Shown piece by piece: positions 10,001-22,184 of a DNA stretch of 64,000 nt (positions are counted from its first letter, which is position 1; each line of letters starts with the position of its first letter). The translations under genes and the position numbers were made by a program. Source of the DNA: Staphylococcus haemolyticus (lineage in GTDB: Bacteria; Bacillota; Bacilli; Staphylococcales; Staphylococcaceae); the NCBI RefSeq assembly GCF_006094395.1, contig NZ_CP035291.1:1364001-1428000 (forward strand), in the 5' to 3' direction. The notes beneath the pieces were generated by a model. It was not told the origin of the DNA, did no database searches, and saw only the letters and a list, made by a program, of their open reading frames with translations.

Positions 10001-11372
10001 AGAAAAATTGAAAGAATGGTTCGGATTCTCATCATTTAATCCTGGTCAAAAAGAAATAATCGAAAGTGTAGTTAATAAGAAAGATACTCTAGGTATTCTT
10101 CCTACGGGGAGTGGTAAAAGCTTATGTTACCAAATGCCAACCTATATGAAAGGAAAGCCAACATTAATAATATCTCCCTTAATTTCTCTTATGGATGACC
10201 AAGTGATGCAATTGAAAGCTCAAGGTGAGAAATTTGTTACTTCTATTCATTCAGGCATGGATGAAAATGAAAAACAACAAAATATAAATTCGTTACACAA
10301 AAGTCGCTTTGTTTTTTTAAGTCCAGAATTTATTTTACAAACACAAAACTTTAAATTAATTAGGAATATTGACTTCGGATTAATTGTACTTGATGAGGCG
10401 CATTGTTTATCTGAATGGGGTTATGATTTCCGACCTCATTATGCATTAATAGGGGAGATAACATCTCATTATAAAAATGCATCGATACTGGCTTTAACAG
10501 CTACAGCACCACCTCATTTAGAAAATGACTTAAATCTTATCTTATCTAGGAAATTAAATGTAATTAAGACTTCAATGAATAGAGAGAATATATCTTTTTC
10601 TCATCTCAATTTTGAAAATGATGCTGAGAAAATTAAGTGGCTGTTAAACTTTTTAGATCAATCTGGGCCAACTATTATTTATGTTTCATCTAAAAAGGTC
10701 TGTTTAGAATTAGCCAATATGATATACCACCATGGTTATTTAACCGGTATTTATCATGGTGATTTATCTTATCAAGAACGACATACTGTACAAAATCAAT
10801 TTATGGAGAACTTTATACCCGTCATCGTGGCTACTAGTGCTTTTGGCATGGGCGTTAATAAAAAAGACATTAGAACAGTCATCCATTTTCATTTATCAAC
10901 AAGTCCTTCAAATTACTTACAAGAAATTGGTAGAGCCGGGAGAGATAATTTGCAAAGCCAAGCAATTAGTCTATATCAACCAGACGATAGCTATATATTA
11001 GAGACATTATTGTTTAGTGATGCGATAACTACTGAAGACATCGATGCTTTTGATATAGGTGCTTTTTTACCTCCTCAAAAGCAAGAAATACTAACCATAT
11101 TGAGCCAAAGATATTCATCCAACGTACTCAAAACAATTTTTGATAATTCATTAATTCGAAAAAAATTAGGTTATCAAAGAATGATCGGTTATACATCCCT
11201 AGATCAATGTAGACGTCGTTATTTATTAGAATTTTTTGGTGATAATCCAACTCAACCTCAACAATGTTGTGATATAGATTCTAATTTGATGACTATAAAA
11301 GTTACCAATAGAAAAAAAGTTAAAAGAAAATTAAGTTATACTGAAAAATTAAAATATTTATTTAAAGTATAG
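9993..11372 (+). CDS. Short RecQ-type ATP-dependent DNA helicase (RecS-like)
   Basis: A 459-residue superfamily 2 helicase. Motifs in order are Walker A LGILPTGSGKSLCYQMP, DEAH in VLDEAHCLSEWG, SAT-like ALTATAPP, and motif VI YLQEIGRAGRDN. The zinc-binding region appears at the C-terminus (CRRRYLLEFFGD...CCDID) but no HRDC domain follows, so it is shorter than classic RecQ. It resembles B. subtilis RecS. The start is TTG at 9993 with GAGGTG upstream. It unwinds DNA during repair or restart; the specific job is inferred. Confidence 0.9.
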
Positions 11373-11521
11373 TTGCTTTTCTTTACTAAATTTATTTTAA
11401 GAGGATATAATTATAATACTTAAAGTTTTTCAAGAAATATTTAAATACTATACATATTTCACGCTTTGTGGGGTATATGGTATGTGATATTTAAATAATT
11501 ATTTAAGAGAGGATGATGAAC

Positions 11522-13150
11522 GTGTCTAAAAATAATTTTAGAGATGATTTCGAAAAAAATCGTCAGTCTATTAATTCTGATGATCAATTCGAAGATAATA
11601 CAAACGAGTTTGATGAAAATTCAAATGAGTCCAATGATTTTGATAATCAATCAGACCAACAATTCCCACCTAGAAACGCACAAAGACGTCAAAGAAGACG
11701 TAACCAAGCTACTAATAAAAACAGAAAATTTGATAATCAAAATTCTGATTCAAATGCTAATGGTTCACTTGATGATCGACACGATGAAGACTCTTTCAAT
11801 GAGTTACAACACAATCAACAAGAAAATCATTTAGATAACGAGCCAATACATAAGGATGATAAACGTTCTTCTGAAAAAGACTTTAATAATGATGCTTCAC
11901 GTAGAAATAATCGTCATGAAGCATCAAATAGAAAACATGATAAAGACTATGATAATGGTAGTTTGAATGATGATGATCGTCATCGTCGTAATCATGAAGA
12001 AGGTATCGATGAGCGTCAAGATAATCGAAATCACAAAGATCAACAAAACAAAAAGTCTCGACATGGCAAAGACGCTGCAATAGCTGGAGGTGCCGGAGTC
12101 GCTGGAGCTGCTGGTGCTAAAGCTGCAAAAGACAAACGTAAAAAAGATGAACATCATGACTCAAAATACAACGAACATAAAGATGATCGTGATTTAAATA
12201 ACGATAATCAATTTGATCAAAACAGAAAACATGATAAAGACCTTCATGACGACCATCGTGACGCTAAAGATAACCATTCTAAAGAAGAACCAAAAAAAGG
12301 TAATAAAGGTAAAAAAGCAGCAGTTGGTGCAGGTGCAGCTGGTGCGGCTGGTGCAGCTGGAGTAGCTGGGGTAGCAGCTGCAAAACATAAAAAAGACCAT
12401 AAAAATAATAATCATAAAGATAATCATAGCCATAACAGAGATCATCAAGACGATCATAGAAATCATAAACATGAAGATGGTAATGATGGATTCCAAGCTC
12501 ACAATGGTAAAAAGAAACGTGGTCTAGCTGGTATTTTACTTCCACTTATAGCTTTATTACTTATTCTAGCAGCACTTGCTATCTTTATTGGAATGTATTT
12601 AAACAACGATAAAAAAGATAGTAACCAAGCTGATAACAAAACAGAACAAACTGCTAACAAAGATAACAACAAAGATAGTAAAGACAAAGCTAGTAATGAT
12701 AGCGACAAAGACAAAGCTAGCAGTGACAAAGATAAAGATAAAGCAACTAATGATGACGACTCAAATGACAAAGCTACAACAGACAATGATTCATCTAGTA
12801 ATTCAAATGATGATAATAGTAGCTCTTCAGATAATAGTACTTCTTCAAATTCATCTGATAACAGTTCATCATCAGATAATAATGGTAATAACTCAAATAG
12901 TGACAATAACAATGGTAACTCTCAAGCTACTTCAAACAATAGCAGTCAAAGTAACAGCAATAATAATCAATCAAATAGCTCTAATTCAGGACAACAAACT
13001 CACGTAGTATCAGGTAATGAAAACTTATACCGTATCGCTATTCAATACTACGGAGAAGGTACTGTTGAAAATGTAAATAAACTTAAACAAGCTAATGGCT
13101 TATCAAGTAATAACATTTCTAATGGTCAAAAATTAAAAATCCCACAATAA
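11522..13150 (+). CDS. ebpS: Elastin-binding protein EbpS, LysM membrane protein
   Basis: A 542-residue surface protein without a classical signal peptide. The N-terminal two-thirds is very hydrophilic, rich in Asp, Asn, His and Lys, and is interrupted by two Ala/Gly blocks ([16 protein letters not shown] at about residue 190 and [20 protein letters not shown] at about 270). A true membrane segment ([20 protein letters not shown]) lies at about residue 340. A Ser/Asn/Asp/Lys linker and a C-terminal LysM domain ([20 protein letters not shown]) follow. In S. aureus it binds elastin and has a growth-related role. GTG at 11522 is chosen because AGAGG at 11505-11509 fits it and family proteins begin MSxNNF; ATG at 11513 is possible. 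Confidence 0.9.
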   Translation: MSKNNFRDDFEKNRQSINSDDQFEDNTNEFDENSNESNDFDNQSDQQFPPRNAQRRQRRRNQATNKNRKFDNQNSDSNANGSLDDRHDEDSFNELQHNQQENHLDNEPIHKDDKRSSEKDFNNDASRRNNRHEASNRKHDKDYDNGSLNDDDRHRRNHEEGIDERQDNRNHKDQQNKKSRHGKDAAIAGGAGVAGAAGAKAAKDKRKKDEHHDSKYNEHKDDRDLNNDNQFDQNRKHDKDLHDDHRDAKDNHSKEEPKKGNKGKKAAVGAGAAGAAGAAGVAGVAAAKHKKDHKNNNHKDNHSHNRDHQDDHRNHKHEDGNDGFQAHNGKKKRGLAGILLPLIALLLILAALAIFIGMYLNNDKKDSNQADNKTEQTANKDNNKDSKDKASNDSDKDKASSDKDKDKATNDDDSNDKATTDNDSSSNSNDDNSSSSDNSTSSNSSDNSSSSDNNGNNSNSDNNNGNSQATSNNSSQSNSNNNQSNSSNSGQQTHVVSGNENLYRIAIQYYGEGTVENVNKLKQANGLSSNNISNGQKLKIPQ

Positions 13151-13164
13151 CTTAGTTATCATTC

Positions 13165-13203
13165 AAAAGAGACTGAAACAAAATTGTTTCAGTCTCTTTT
13201 GTT
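13165..13203 (+). terminator. Rho-independent terminator after ebpS
   Basis: AAAAGAGACTGAAACAA pairs perfectly with TTGTTTCAGTCTCTTTT around a two-base core, with TTTTG continuing the U run. Confidence 0.93.
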
Positions 13204-13254
13204 TCAATGCACATATAATTTTAATTTTATATAAATATTGTGAGTGCTATTCTA

Positions 13255-13283
13255 TTTAGAAATAGCGAAACAACTGCTATAAT
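13255..13283 (+). promoter_or_regulatory. Candidate SigA promoter for ypdA
   Basis: TTTAGA at 13255-13260 and a perfect TATAAT at 13278-13283 are separated by 17 bases. This lies 28 bases before the coding start and after the ebpS terminator. Confidence 0.6.
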
Positions 13284-13311
13284 ATATGGGTGATTAAAGG
13301 AGGCCAATGAC

Positions 13312-14298
13312 ATGCAAAGCATAGAAAGTATTATTATCGGCGGAGGCCCATGCGGTTTAAGTGCTGCTATTGAACAAAAAAGAAAGGGTATTGATACATT
13401 AGTCATCGAAAAAGGGAATGTTGTAGATGCTATATATAAATATCCAACACACCAAACATTTTTCTCATCTAGTGATAAATTAAGTATCGGTGATATTCCT
13501 TTTATCGTCGAAGAAAGTAAACCTCGACGAAATCAAGCACTAGTATATTATAGAGAAGTTGTTAAACATCATCAGTTAAATGTTCGTGCATTTGAAGAAG
13601 TACTCACTGTTAAAAAAATTGACAATAAATTCACTATAACAACTACTAAAGATGTTTATGAGTGTAAATTTTTAACTGTTGCAACCGGTTATTATGGTCA
13701 ACATAATAAGTTAGAGGTTAAAGGAGCAGAACTTCCTAAAGTACAACATTATTTTAAAGAAGCACACCCATTTTTTAATTTAGATGTTACTGTCATAGGT
13801 GGTAAAAATTCTGCTGTTGACGCTGCATTAGAATTAGAAAAAGCTGGTGCAAATGTAACTGTACTATACAGAGGTGATCGATATTCAGCTGCCATTAAAC
13901 CATGGATATTGCCAAATTTTGAATCATTAGTCAATCATGAAAAAATCACTATGGAGTTCAATGCGAACGTTACTGAAATAACAGAGAATAGCGTGATTTA
14001 TGAAAAGAACGGTAAAGTTACAGAGATACCTAATGATCATGTATTTGCAATGATAGGGTATCACCCTGATTACGACTTCTTAGAATCTATTGGAATTGAA
14101 ATTAATACAAATGAATATGGAACTGCTCCAGTTCATAACAAAGAAACTTTTGAGACAAATGTTGAGAATTGCTATATTGCTGGCGTAATTGCTGCAGGTA
14201 ATGATAATAATGCAATCTTTATTGAAAATGGTAAATATCATGGCGGAATTATTACTCAAAGTATTTTAAGCAAAAAGCAAACACCACTTGAAAGTTAA
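13312..14298 (+). CDS. ypdA: Bacillithiol disulfide reductase YpdA (Bdr)
   Basis: A 328-residue FAD and NADPH-dependent reductase. The FAD motif IIIGGGPCGLSAAIE at residues 7-21 contains Cys14, the residue reported as the active site of the family. The NADPH-binding motif VIGGKNSAVDAALELEKAGA follows at about residue 162. It lacks the CxxC of thioredoxin reductase, consistent with YpdA. It reduces bacillithiol disulfide to keep the thiol pool reduced, complementing bshA at 31.4 kb. The ribosome site AAAGGAGG is strong. Confidence 0.95.
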   Translation: MQSIESIIIGGGPCGLSAAIEQKRKGIDTLVIEKGNVVDAIYKYPTHQTFFSSSDKLSIGDIPFIVEESKPRRNQALVYYREVVKHHQLNVRAFEEVLTVKKIDNKFTITTTKDVYECKFLTVATGYYGQHNKLEVKGAELPKVQHYFKEAHPFFNLDVTVIGGKNSAVDAALELEKAGANVTVLYRGDRYSAAIKPWILPNFESLVNHEKITMEFNANVTEITENSVIYEKNGKVTEIPNDHVFAMIGYHPDYDFLESIGIEINTNEYGTAPVHNKETFETNVENCYIAGVIAAGNDNNAIFIENGKYHGGIITQSILSKKQTPLES

Positions 14299-14328
14299 GG
14301 ACAGAAGTATAAAACAGCGGTATAGTTA

Positions 14329-14378
14329 ATAAGAGCTGAGAACGACGCAACATTAGTGTCTTCTCAGCTCTTATCATC
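14329..14378. terminator. Terminator hairpin between ypdA and ansA
   Basis: ATAAGAGCTGAGAA (14329-14342) pairs with TTCTCAGCTCTTAT (14361-14374), a perfect 14-bp stem. The T run is weak on the plus strand. It may serve the converging gene as well. Confidence 0.8.
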
Positions 14379-14475
14379 CTTATGAAGATAAATTAAGATG
14401 ATTCAAAAAGATTACTAAGTAGTAACTTCTCAAGCAAAACCAATTAAATTACATTATTTTTCTAAAATCTTGTAA

Positions 14476-16182
<1,707 letters not shown>

Positions 16183-16193
16183 ACAAATAAGGA

Positions 16194-16260
16194 CAGCTAT
16201 TTAGAGTGATTCGTATTTAACTAAGTTTAAAGTGCGAATTATTTTAAATAGCTATTTTTA
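16194..16260 (+). terminator. Probable terminator after cmk
   Basis: AGCTATTTA (16196-16204) pairs with TAAATAGCT (16245-16253). An inner stem ATTCG/CGAAT lies within the loop, and ATTTTTATT follows. Confidence 0.7.
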
Positions 16261-16432
16261 TTCTATATAATTAAAAGTGGTAACTATTAAGCACTTTTTT
16301 AATCGTATAGCATATATTTAGTTCGTATAAAAATTATAAATTTTCAAAAGTTATAAATTAGTTAAATTTTCATTTTATAATTTTAATAATTGATAATTTT
16401 TTTAAGAACTTATGAAACTAAAGGGGAATTTC

Positions 16433-16463
16433 TTGACAATTCTACTGGTTTATAAGATGTTAT
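16433..16463 (+). promoter_or_regulatory. Candidate rpsA promoter
   Basis: A perfect -35 hexamer TTGACA lies at 16433-16438. The -10 is less clear: TGTTAT at 16458-16463 (19-base spacing) is the best match. The ribosome site AAGGAGG follows at about 16479-16485. Confidence 0.5.
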
Positions 16464-16493
16464 ATGTATGTAGTGTATAAGGAGGCAAACAAG

Positions 16494-17672
16494 ATGACTG
16501 AAGAATTCAATGAATCAATGATTAATGATATTAAAGAAGGTGACAAAGTCACTGGTGAGGTTCAACAAGTTGAAGACAAACAAGTCGTAGTTCATATTAA
16601 TGGTGGCAAATTCAATGGAATCATTCCAATTAGCCAACTTTCAACTCATCATATTGAGAACCCAAGTGAGGTAGTTAAACAAGGTGATGAAATTGAAGCA
16701 TATGTTACTAAAATCGAAGTTGATGAAGAAAATGACTCAGGTGTGTATATTCTTTCAAAACGTCAACTTGAAACTGAAAAATCATATGAATATTTACAAG
16801 AAAAACTTGATAATGACGAAATTATTGAGGCTAAAGTTACAGAAGTAGTTAAAGGTGGCCTGGTTGTAGATGTAGGTCAACGCGGTTTTGTACCAGCTTC
16901 ACTAATTTCAACTGATTTCATTGAAGATTTCTCTGTATTCGATGGACAAACTATTCGCATTAAAGTAGAAGAATTAGATCCTGAAAATAATAGAGTCATT
17001 TTAAGCCGTAAAGCAGTAGAGCAAGCTGAAAATGATGTGAAAAAAGCTTCTTTATTAGAATCACTTAATGCTGGTGATGTTATTAAAGGTAAAGTTGCTC
17101 GTCTAACTAACTTTGGTGCTTTTGTTGATATCGGTGGCGTAGATGGTTTAGTCCACGTTTCTGAATTATCACATGAACATGTTGATTCTCCAGAAGATGT
17201 AGTTTCTGTAGGTCAAGAGGTAGATGTAAAAGTTAAGTCTGTAGAAAAAGATGCTGAACGTATTTCACTTTCTATCAAAGATACTTTACCTACACCATTT
17301 GAAAGCATTAAAGGACAATTTCATGAAGATGATGTTATTGAAGGTAAAGTTGTGCGTTTAGCTAACTTCGGTGCTTTCGTTGAAATTGCTCCAGGTGTTC
17401 AAGGTTTAGTGCATATTTCAGAAATTGCTCATGAACATATTGGCACACCAGGTGAAAAACTTGAGCCAGGACAACAAGTTAATGTTAAAATTTTAGGTAT
17501 AGATGAAGAAAATGAACGTATCTCACTTTCAATTAAAGCTACATTACCTAAAGAAGACGTTGTTGAGAGCGATGATGCTACAACTCAATCTTATTTAAGT
17601 AATGATTCAATTGAAGACAATCCAACATTAGGTGATGTCTTTGGCGATAAATTTAAAGACTTAAAATTTTAA
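16494..17672 (+). CDS. rpsA: 30S ribosomal protein S1 homologue
   Basis: A 392-residue RNA-binding protein with four S1 domains at about residues 15-85, 100-168, 186-256 and 271-343. The third and fourth carry the clear motifs LTNFGAFVDIGGVDGLVHVS and LANFGAFVEIAPGVQGLVHI. Four domains is the normal form in low-GC Gram-positives, against six in E. coli. The ATG at 16494 follows AAGGAGGCAAACAAG and gives MTEEFNESM; the in-frame upstream extension to 16464 lacks a ribosome site. Confidence 0.95.
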   Translation: MTEEFNESMINDIKEGDKVTGEVQQVEDKQVVVHINGGKFNGIIPISQLSTHHIENPSEVVKQGDEIEAYVTKIEVDEENDSGVYILSKRQLETEKSYEYLQEKLDNDEIIEAKVTEVVKGGLVVDVGQRGFVPASLISTDFIEDFSVFDGQTIRIKVEELDPENNRVILSRKAVEQAENDVKKASLLESLNAGDVIKGKVARLTNFGAFVDIGGVDGLVHVSELSHEHVDSPEDVVSVGQEVDVKVKSVEKDAERISLSIKDTLPTPFESIKGQFHEDDVIEGKVVRLANFGAFVEIAPGVQGLVHISEIAHEHIGTPGEKLEPGQQVNVKILGIDEENERISLSIKATLPKEDVVESDDATTQSYLSNDSIEDNPTLGDVFGDKFKDLKF

Positions 17673-17694
17673 TCTCAAGTTATCATACAAACTC

Positions 17695-17738
17695 ATTCCC
17701 AATTAAAGTTTAAGACTTTAATTGGGAATTTTCATTTT
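17695..17738 (+). terminator. Rho-independent terminator after rpsA
   Basis: TTCCCAATTAAAG (17696-17708) pairs perfectly with CTTTAATTGGGAA (17716-17728), then TTTTCATTTTC. Confidence 0.9.
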
Positions 17739-17896
17739 CTCACAATTTAATGGATCATAATGGTAATTAAATTATGAAATGTAGCGAGATTTATTGTTTT
17801 AAAAACCATATTTTTGCTTAACTTACATACTTTGTTTGAAATAAGTAGGTCATATGATAAAATTATAGAGATTTTAGAAAGAGAGGAAGTTAGCTT

Positions 17897-19207
17897 ATGA
17901 CGAAACCTATTGTAGCTATTGTAGGTAGGCCTAATGTAGGGAAATCTACAATATTTAATAGAGTAGTAGGTGAACGTGTTTCAATTGTCGAAGACACACC
18001 TGGTGTTACACGTGATAGAATTTATTCATCAGGCGAATGGTTAACACATGAATTTAATATTATTGATACTGGTGGAATAGAAATAGGAGATGCTCCATTT
18101 CAAACCCAAATAAGAGCACAAGCTGAAATCGCAATTGATGAAGCAGATGTCATTATCTTTATGGTTAATGTTCGAGAAGGTTTAACCCAAAGTGATGAAA
18201 TGGTTGCACAGATGCTATATAAATCTAAAAAGCCTGTTGTATTGGCTGTTAATAAAGTAGATAACCCTGAGATGAGAAATGACATTTTTGACTTTTACTC
18301 ATTAGGTTTTGGAGATCCATATCCAATATCAGGATCACACGGCTTAGGTTTAGGGGATCTATTAGATGAGGTAGTTAAGCACTTTGACGAAGAAACTGAA
18401 GATTCATATGATGAAGATACTATAAGGCTATCAATAATCGGTCGCCCTAATGTAGGAAAATCTAGTTTAGTAAATGCAATTCTTGGTGAAGATCGTGTTA
18501 TTGTATCAAATGTTGCCGGAACTACTAGAGATGCTGTAGATACCGAATACAGTTATGATGGACAAGATTATGTTTTAATAGATACAGCAGGTATGCGTAA
18601 AAAAGGAAAAGTGTACGAATCAACTGAAAAATATTCAGTACTACGTGCACTTAAAGCAATTGAGCGATCTAATGTAGTCTTGATTGTAATCGATGCTGAG
18701 GAAGGTATAATCGAGCAAGATAAACGTGTTGCAGGATATGCTCACGAAGAAGGTAAAGCAGTTGTCATTGTAGTGAATAAATGGGACACAGTTGACAAAG
18801 ATAGTAACACAATGAAGAAATTTGCTGATGATGTCAGAAATCAATTCCAATTTTTAGATTATGCTCAAATTGCTTTTGTTTCTGCTAAGGAAGGCACTCG
18901 TTTACGCACGCTATTCCCATATATTAATGAAGCAAGCGAAAACCATAAAAAACGTGTTCAAAGTTCTACTTTAAATGAAGTTGTCACTGATGCTATATCT
19001 ATGAATCCTACTCCAACAGATAAAGGCCGTCGTTTAAATGTATTCTATACTACTCAAGTAGCTAACGAGCCTCCAACATTTGTTGTATTCGTTAATGATG
19101 TCGAACTAATGCATTTTTCTTACAAACGTTACCTTGAAAATCAAATCCGTCATGCATTTGGTTTTGAAGGAACACCTATTCACATCATTCCAAGAAGAAG
19201 AAACTAA
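17897..19207 (+). CDS. der: Ribosome-assembly GTPase Der (EngA)
   Basis: A 436-residue protein with two tandem GTPase domains, unique to this family. The first P-loop is GRPNVGKST at residues 10-18. The second, GRPNVGKSS, is near residue 183. Each is followed by its DxxG (DTGGIE and DTAGMR) and NKxD (NKVDN and NKWDT) motifs. The C-terminal KH-like domain covers about residues 355-436. It is needed for 50S subunit maturation. It forms a unit with gpsA 15 bases downstream. Confidence 0.97.
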   Translation: MTKPIVAIVGRPNVGKSTIFNRVVGERVSIVEDTPGVTRDRIYSSGEWLTHEFNIIDTGGIEIGDAPFQTQIRAQAEIAIDEADVIIFMVNVREGLTQSDEMVAQMLYKSKKPVVLAVNKVDNPEMRNDIFDFYSLGFGDPYPISGSHGLGLGDLLDEVVKHFDEETEDSYDEDTIRLSIIGRPNVGKSSLVNAILGEDRVIVSNVAGTTRDAVDTEYSYDGQDYVLIDTAGMRKKGKVYESTEKYSVLRALKAIERSNVVLIVIDAEEGIIEQDKRVAGYAHEEGKAVVIVVNKWDTVDKDSNTMKKFADDVRNQFQFLDYAQIAFVSAKEGTRLRTLFPYINEASENHKKRVQSSTLNEVVTDAISMNPTPTDKGRRLNVFYTTQVANEPPTFVVFVNDVELMHFSYKRYLENQIRHAFGFEGTPIHIIPRRRN

Positions 19208-19222
19208 GAAGGAGTTAAAACT

Positions 19223-20221
19223 ATGACTAAAATTACTGTTTTTGGTATGGGAAGTTTTGGTACTGCATTAGCTAATGTATTAGCTGAAAATGGACATACT
19301 GTTTTAATGTGGGGAAAAAATGAAGATAGTGTGAAAGAATTAAATGATCACCATCAAAATAAACGTTATTTAAAAGATGTCGTTTTAGATAGTAGAATTA
19401 AAGCAACTAGTGATATTAAAGAAGCCGCGAATTTTACTGATATATATTTAATGGCTCTACCAACTAAAGCAATGCGCGAAGTTACAAGTGAAATTGATAG
19501 TTTAATTGATTCTAAGAAAACTTTTATTCATGTTGCAAAAGGTATAGAAAATGATACATTCAAACGTGTTTCAGAAATGATTGAAGATTCAATTTCAGAA
19601 GATCACAATGGTGGTATCGGGGTTTTATCAGGTCCTAGTCACGCAGAAGAAGTAGTGATTAAACAACCAACTACAGTCGCCGCATCATCAAAAGATGAAA
19701 AAGTTAGTAAACTGATTCAAGATTTATTTATGAATGATTATTTACGTGTATACACTAATAATGATTTAGTCGGTGTTGAACTAGGAGGAGCATTAAAAAA
19801 TATAATTGCAGTTGCAAGTGGTATTGTAGCAGGCATGGGCTATGGTGATAATGCTAAAGCTGCTTTAATGACACGAGGTTTAGCTGAAATAAGCCGATTA
19901 GGTGAAAAATTAGGTGCTGATCCAATGACATTTTTAGGTCTTGGTGGTATTGGAGATCTAATTGTTACTTGTACATCAACGCATTCACGTAATTACACTT
20001 TAGGATTTAAATTAGGACAAGGCCAAACAATGGATGAAGCTTTAAATGAAATGAATATGGTAGTAGAAGGGATTTATACTACTAATTCTGTATACCATTT
20101 AGCTAAACAACAAAATGTTGATATGCCTATAACTAATGCACTTTACAAGGTTTTATTCGAAGATAATCCGGTTAAAGACAGTGTTAAAGATTTAATGGGA
20201 AGAGATAAAAAATCTGAATAA
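19223..20221 (+). CDS. gpsA: Glycerol-3-phosphate dehydrogenase (NAD(P)+)
   Basis: A 332-residue enzyme that reduces dihydroxyacetone phosphate to sn-glycerol-3-phosphate for phospholipid and teichoic acid synthesis. The nucleotide-binding motif [17 protein letters not shown] is at residues 8-24. The catalytic lysine lies in [17 protein letters not shown], and [12 protein letters not shown] is the conserved C-domain motif. The ribosome site AAGGAG is clear. The operon with der is typical of Firmicutes. Confidence 0.96.
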   Translation: MTKITVFGMGSFGTALANVLAENGHTVLMWGKNEDSVKELNDHHQNKRYLKDVVLDSRIKATSDIKEAANFTDIYLMALPTKAMREVTSEIDSLIDSKKTFIHVAKGIENDTFKRVSEMIEDSISEDHNGGIGVLSGPSHAEEVVIKQPTTVAASSKDEKVSKLIQDLFMNDYLRVYTNNDLVGVELGGALKNIIAVASGIVAGMGYGDNAKAALMTRGLAEISRLGEKLGADPMTFLGLGGIGDLIVTCTSTHSRNYTLGFKLGQGQTMDEALNEMNMVVEGIYTTNSVYHLAKQQNVDMPITNALYKVLFEDNPVKDSVKDLMGRDKKSE

Positions 20222-20389
20222 AGTGTAATATTACTCATTATCAAAAATTTTTCGCAGATTTGTACATAAAATACTGATATTTCAGTGTTTTAAGTGCATA
20301 AATTATTGCGGTAACATTAATTGTTGTGTTAAAGTCATAGCATAATGATATAAAGATATCATTATCATTCATCTGGAGGTGAACTCGTA

Positions 20390-20662
20390 ATGAATAAAAC
20401 TGATTTAATTAATGCAGTTGCAGAACAAGCTGATTTAACTAAAAAAGAAGCTGGTTCAGCTGTAGATGCTGTTTTCGAATCAATCCAACAATCACTTTCT
20501 AAAGGTGAAAAAGTTCAATTAATTGGTTTCGGAAACTTTGAGGTTCGTGAACGTGCTGCACGTAAAGGTCGTAACCCTCAAACAGGTAAAGAAATTGAAA
20601 TTCCTGCAAGTAAAGTTCCAGCATTTAAAGCTGGTAAAGCATTAAAAGATGCTGTTAAATAA
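20390..20662 (+). CDS. hup: DNA-binding protein HU
   Basis: A 90-residue nucleoid protein. The family signature [20 protein letters not shown] at residues 46-65 forms the DNA-embracing beta arm. The N-terminal helices ([20 protein letters not shown]) form the dimer core. The ribosome site TGGAGGTG is strong. A 168-base leader separates it from gpsA, so it is probably transcribed on its own. Confidence 0.98.
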   Translation: MNKTDLINAVAEQADLTKKEAGSAVDAVFESIQQSLSKGEKVQLIGFGNFEVRERAARKGRNPQTGKEIEIPASKVPAFKAGKALKDAVK

Positions 20663-20669
20663 TTTACTT

Positions 20670-20697
20670 AAAAGCCCTATAAAGGGCTTTTTTTTAT
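20670..20697 (+). terminator. Rho-independent terminator after hup
   Basis: AAAGCCCT-ATA-AAGGGCTTT is a compact stem followed by eight or more T residues. Confidence 0.95.
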
Positions 20698-20872
20698 ACA
20701 TAAATCATTATAGAGAATTAATGCATATAATTTATTACTATATTATATAAGTTGTTATTCCTTAATAGCTTTTCAATTCAATAAATAAAGTAATTGTAAC
20801 GTTAAGTCGCTATATTTTATTTTTATTCATATAATGTTAAGATGTATAGTGATAATAACGTGAGGTGTGAAC

Positions 20873-21460
20873 ATGGAAAGAACTATAAGCAAATTAAATA
20901 GACAAATTAATCATAAGCTTACGGGAATTCATGACTATGAAGCTATTAACATAAACTCTAGATTGGGTGGATTATTAGATTGTTATGATATTCCTGAGAA
21001 TGCTAAACTTGCTTGCCTCACTATCGATACTTCAATGAAACATCTTGATGAAATTACTCAAAATCAAAAGTCAAAGAAATCTATTTTGATTGGTGATTTG
21101 CTAAGTGCTCATTTTTATACGTTGTTAGCTGAAATAAATGATTCAACTTTTCAATTAGCAATGAGTAAAGCAATCGTTAAATCTAATGAATTAAAATCAT
21201 CATTACATCATCAAGTAATAGAAACTGAAGATATCTATGATGCAATTATTGAAATAGAAACAATCTTCCCATATATAACTTTGTCTCATTTCAGTAAAGA
21301 ACAAGTAACTCCTTTAAATTTGTATCAAAAATTAATTCCTGAGGTTGATGATTACTATCCACCTTACCTTAAAATGTATCAAGCCGCTGATGTACATCAG
21401 TTTTTAAAAGATATCAATCAAAGTTATATAGAGAAAAGTAGAGGTAATATTAATGACTGA
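20873..21460 (+). CDS. hepS: Heptaprenyl diphosphate synthase small subunit (HepS-like)
   Basis: A 195-residue protein recognised mainly by context: it lies directly before menG and hepT, where component I of the heterodimeric heptaprenyl diphosphate synthase is encoded. The N-terminus [16 protein letters not shown] and the segment [12 protein letters not shown] resemble that family. Component I has no catalytic DDxxD motif of its own and none is seen here. The ATG at 20873 is preferred to GTG at 20867. It overlaps menG by 8 bases. Confidence 0.8.
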   Translation: MERTISKLNRQINHKLTGIHDYEAININSRLGGLLDCYDIPENAKLACLTIDTSMKHLDEITQNQKSKKSILIGDLLSAHFYTLLAEINDSTFQLAMSKAIVKSNELKSSLHHQVIETEDIYDAIIEIETIFPYITLSHFSKEQVTPLNLYQKLIPEVDDYYPPYLKMYQAADVHQFLKDINQSYIEKSRGNIND

Positions 21461-22172
21461 AAATAATGCAAAAAAAGAACAAGTTCATACAGTCTTTCAA
21501 AATATTTCAAGTAAATATGATCGTTTAAATAACATAATTAGTTTCGAACAACACAAAGTATGGCGTAAACATGTAATGAAAGATATGCACGTTAAAGTTG
21601 GTAGTAAAGCACTTGATGTTTGTTGTGGTACCGCTGATTGGACAATAGCCTTAAGTAAAGCAGTTGGTGCACATGGTGAGGTGACGGGTTTAGACTTTAG
21701 TGAAAACATGTTAGAAGTTGGTAAAGAAAAAACTAAACACATGAACAATATTCATTTAGTACATGGCGATGCAATGAATTTACCGTTTGAAGATAATTCA
21801 TTTGATTATGTAACTATTGGTTTCGGTCTACGTAACGTACCTGATTATTTAGTTGCATTAAAAGAAATGAACAGAGTCTTAAAGCCAGGTGGAATGATTG
21901 TTTGTCTGGAAACAAGTCAACCAACAATGCCTGTGTTTAAACAAGTTTATAAATTGTACTTTAAATTTGTAATGCCAGTATTTGGTAAATTATTTGCCAA
22001 ATCAAAAGAAGAATATGAATGGTTACAACAATCTACGTTCGATTTTCCAGACAAGGATAAGTTAAAACAATTATTTGAACAAGCTGGCTTTAATAAAATT
22101 AAAATTCGTAGCTTTACAGGTGGCGTTGCTGCAATGCATCTAGGCTATAAACAAAAAAGTTCGACTAAATAA
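21453..22172 (+). CDS. menG: Demethylmenaquinone methyltransferase MenG (UbiE)
   Basis: A 239-residue S-adenosylmethionine-dependent enzyme performing the last step of menaquinone synthesis. The SAM-binding motif [17 protein letters not shown] is at about residues 50-66. The UbiE signature motifs [20 protein letters not shown] and the C-terminal [13 protein letters not shown] are present. It lies between the two subunits of the side-chain synthase, so hepS-menG-hepT form one menaquinone operon. Confidence 0.95.
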   Translation: MTENNAKKEQVHTVFQNISSKYDRLNNIISFEQHKVWRKHVMKDMHVKVGSKALDVCCGTADWTIALSKAVGAHGEVTGLDFSENMLEVGKEKTKHMNNIHLVHGDAMNLPFEDNSFDYVTIGFGLRNVPDYLVALKEMNRVLKPGGMIVCLETSQPTMPVFKQVYKLYFKFVMPVFGKLFAKSKEEYEWLQQSTFDFPDKDKLKQLFEQAGFNKIKIRSFTGGVAAMHLGYKQKSSTK

Positions 22173-22184
22173 AAGGTGATTAAC

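Larger units (their letters stand above)
16183..16493 (+). other. Intergenic region between cmk and rpsA
   Basis: About 310 bases, very AT-rich, without a convincing gene. It holds the cmk terminator at its left end and the rpsA promoter and ribosome site at its right end. I see nothing else definite between 16261 and 16430. Confidence 0.7.

Noticed and set aside
12194..12912. Minus-strand frames rich in Leu/Ser or His/Tyr inside ebpS
   Set aside because: They are shadows of low-complexity Asp/Asn/Ser codons in ebpS; no ribosome site.
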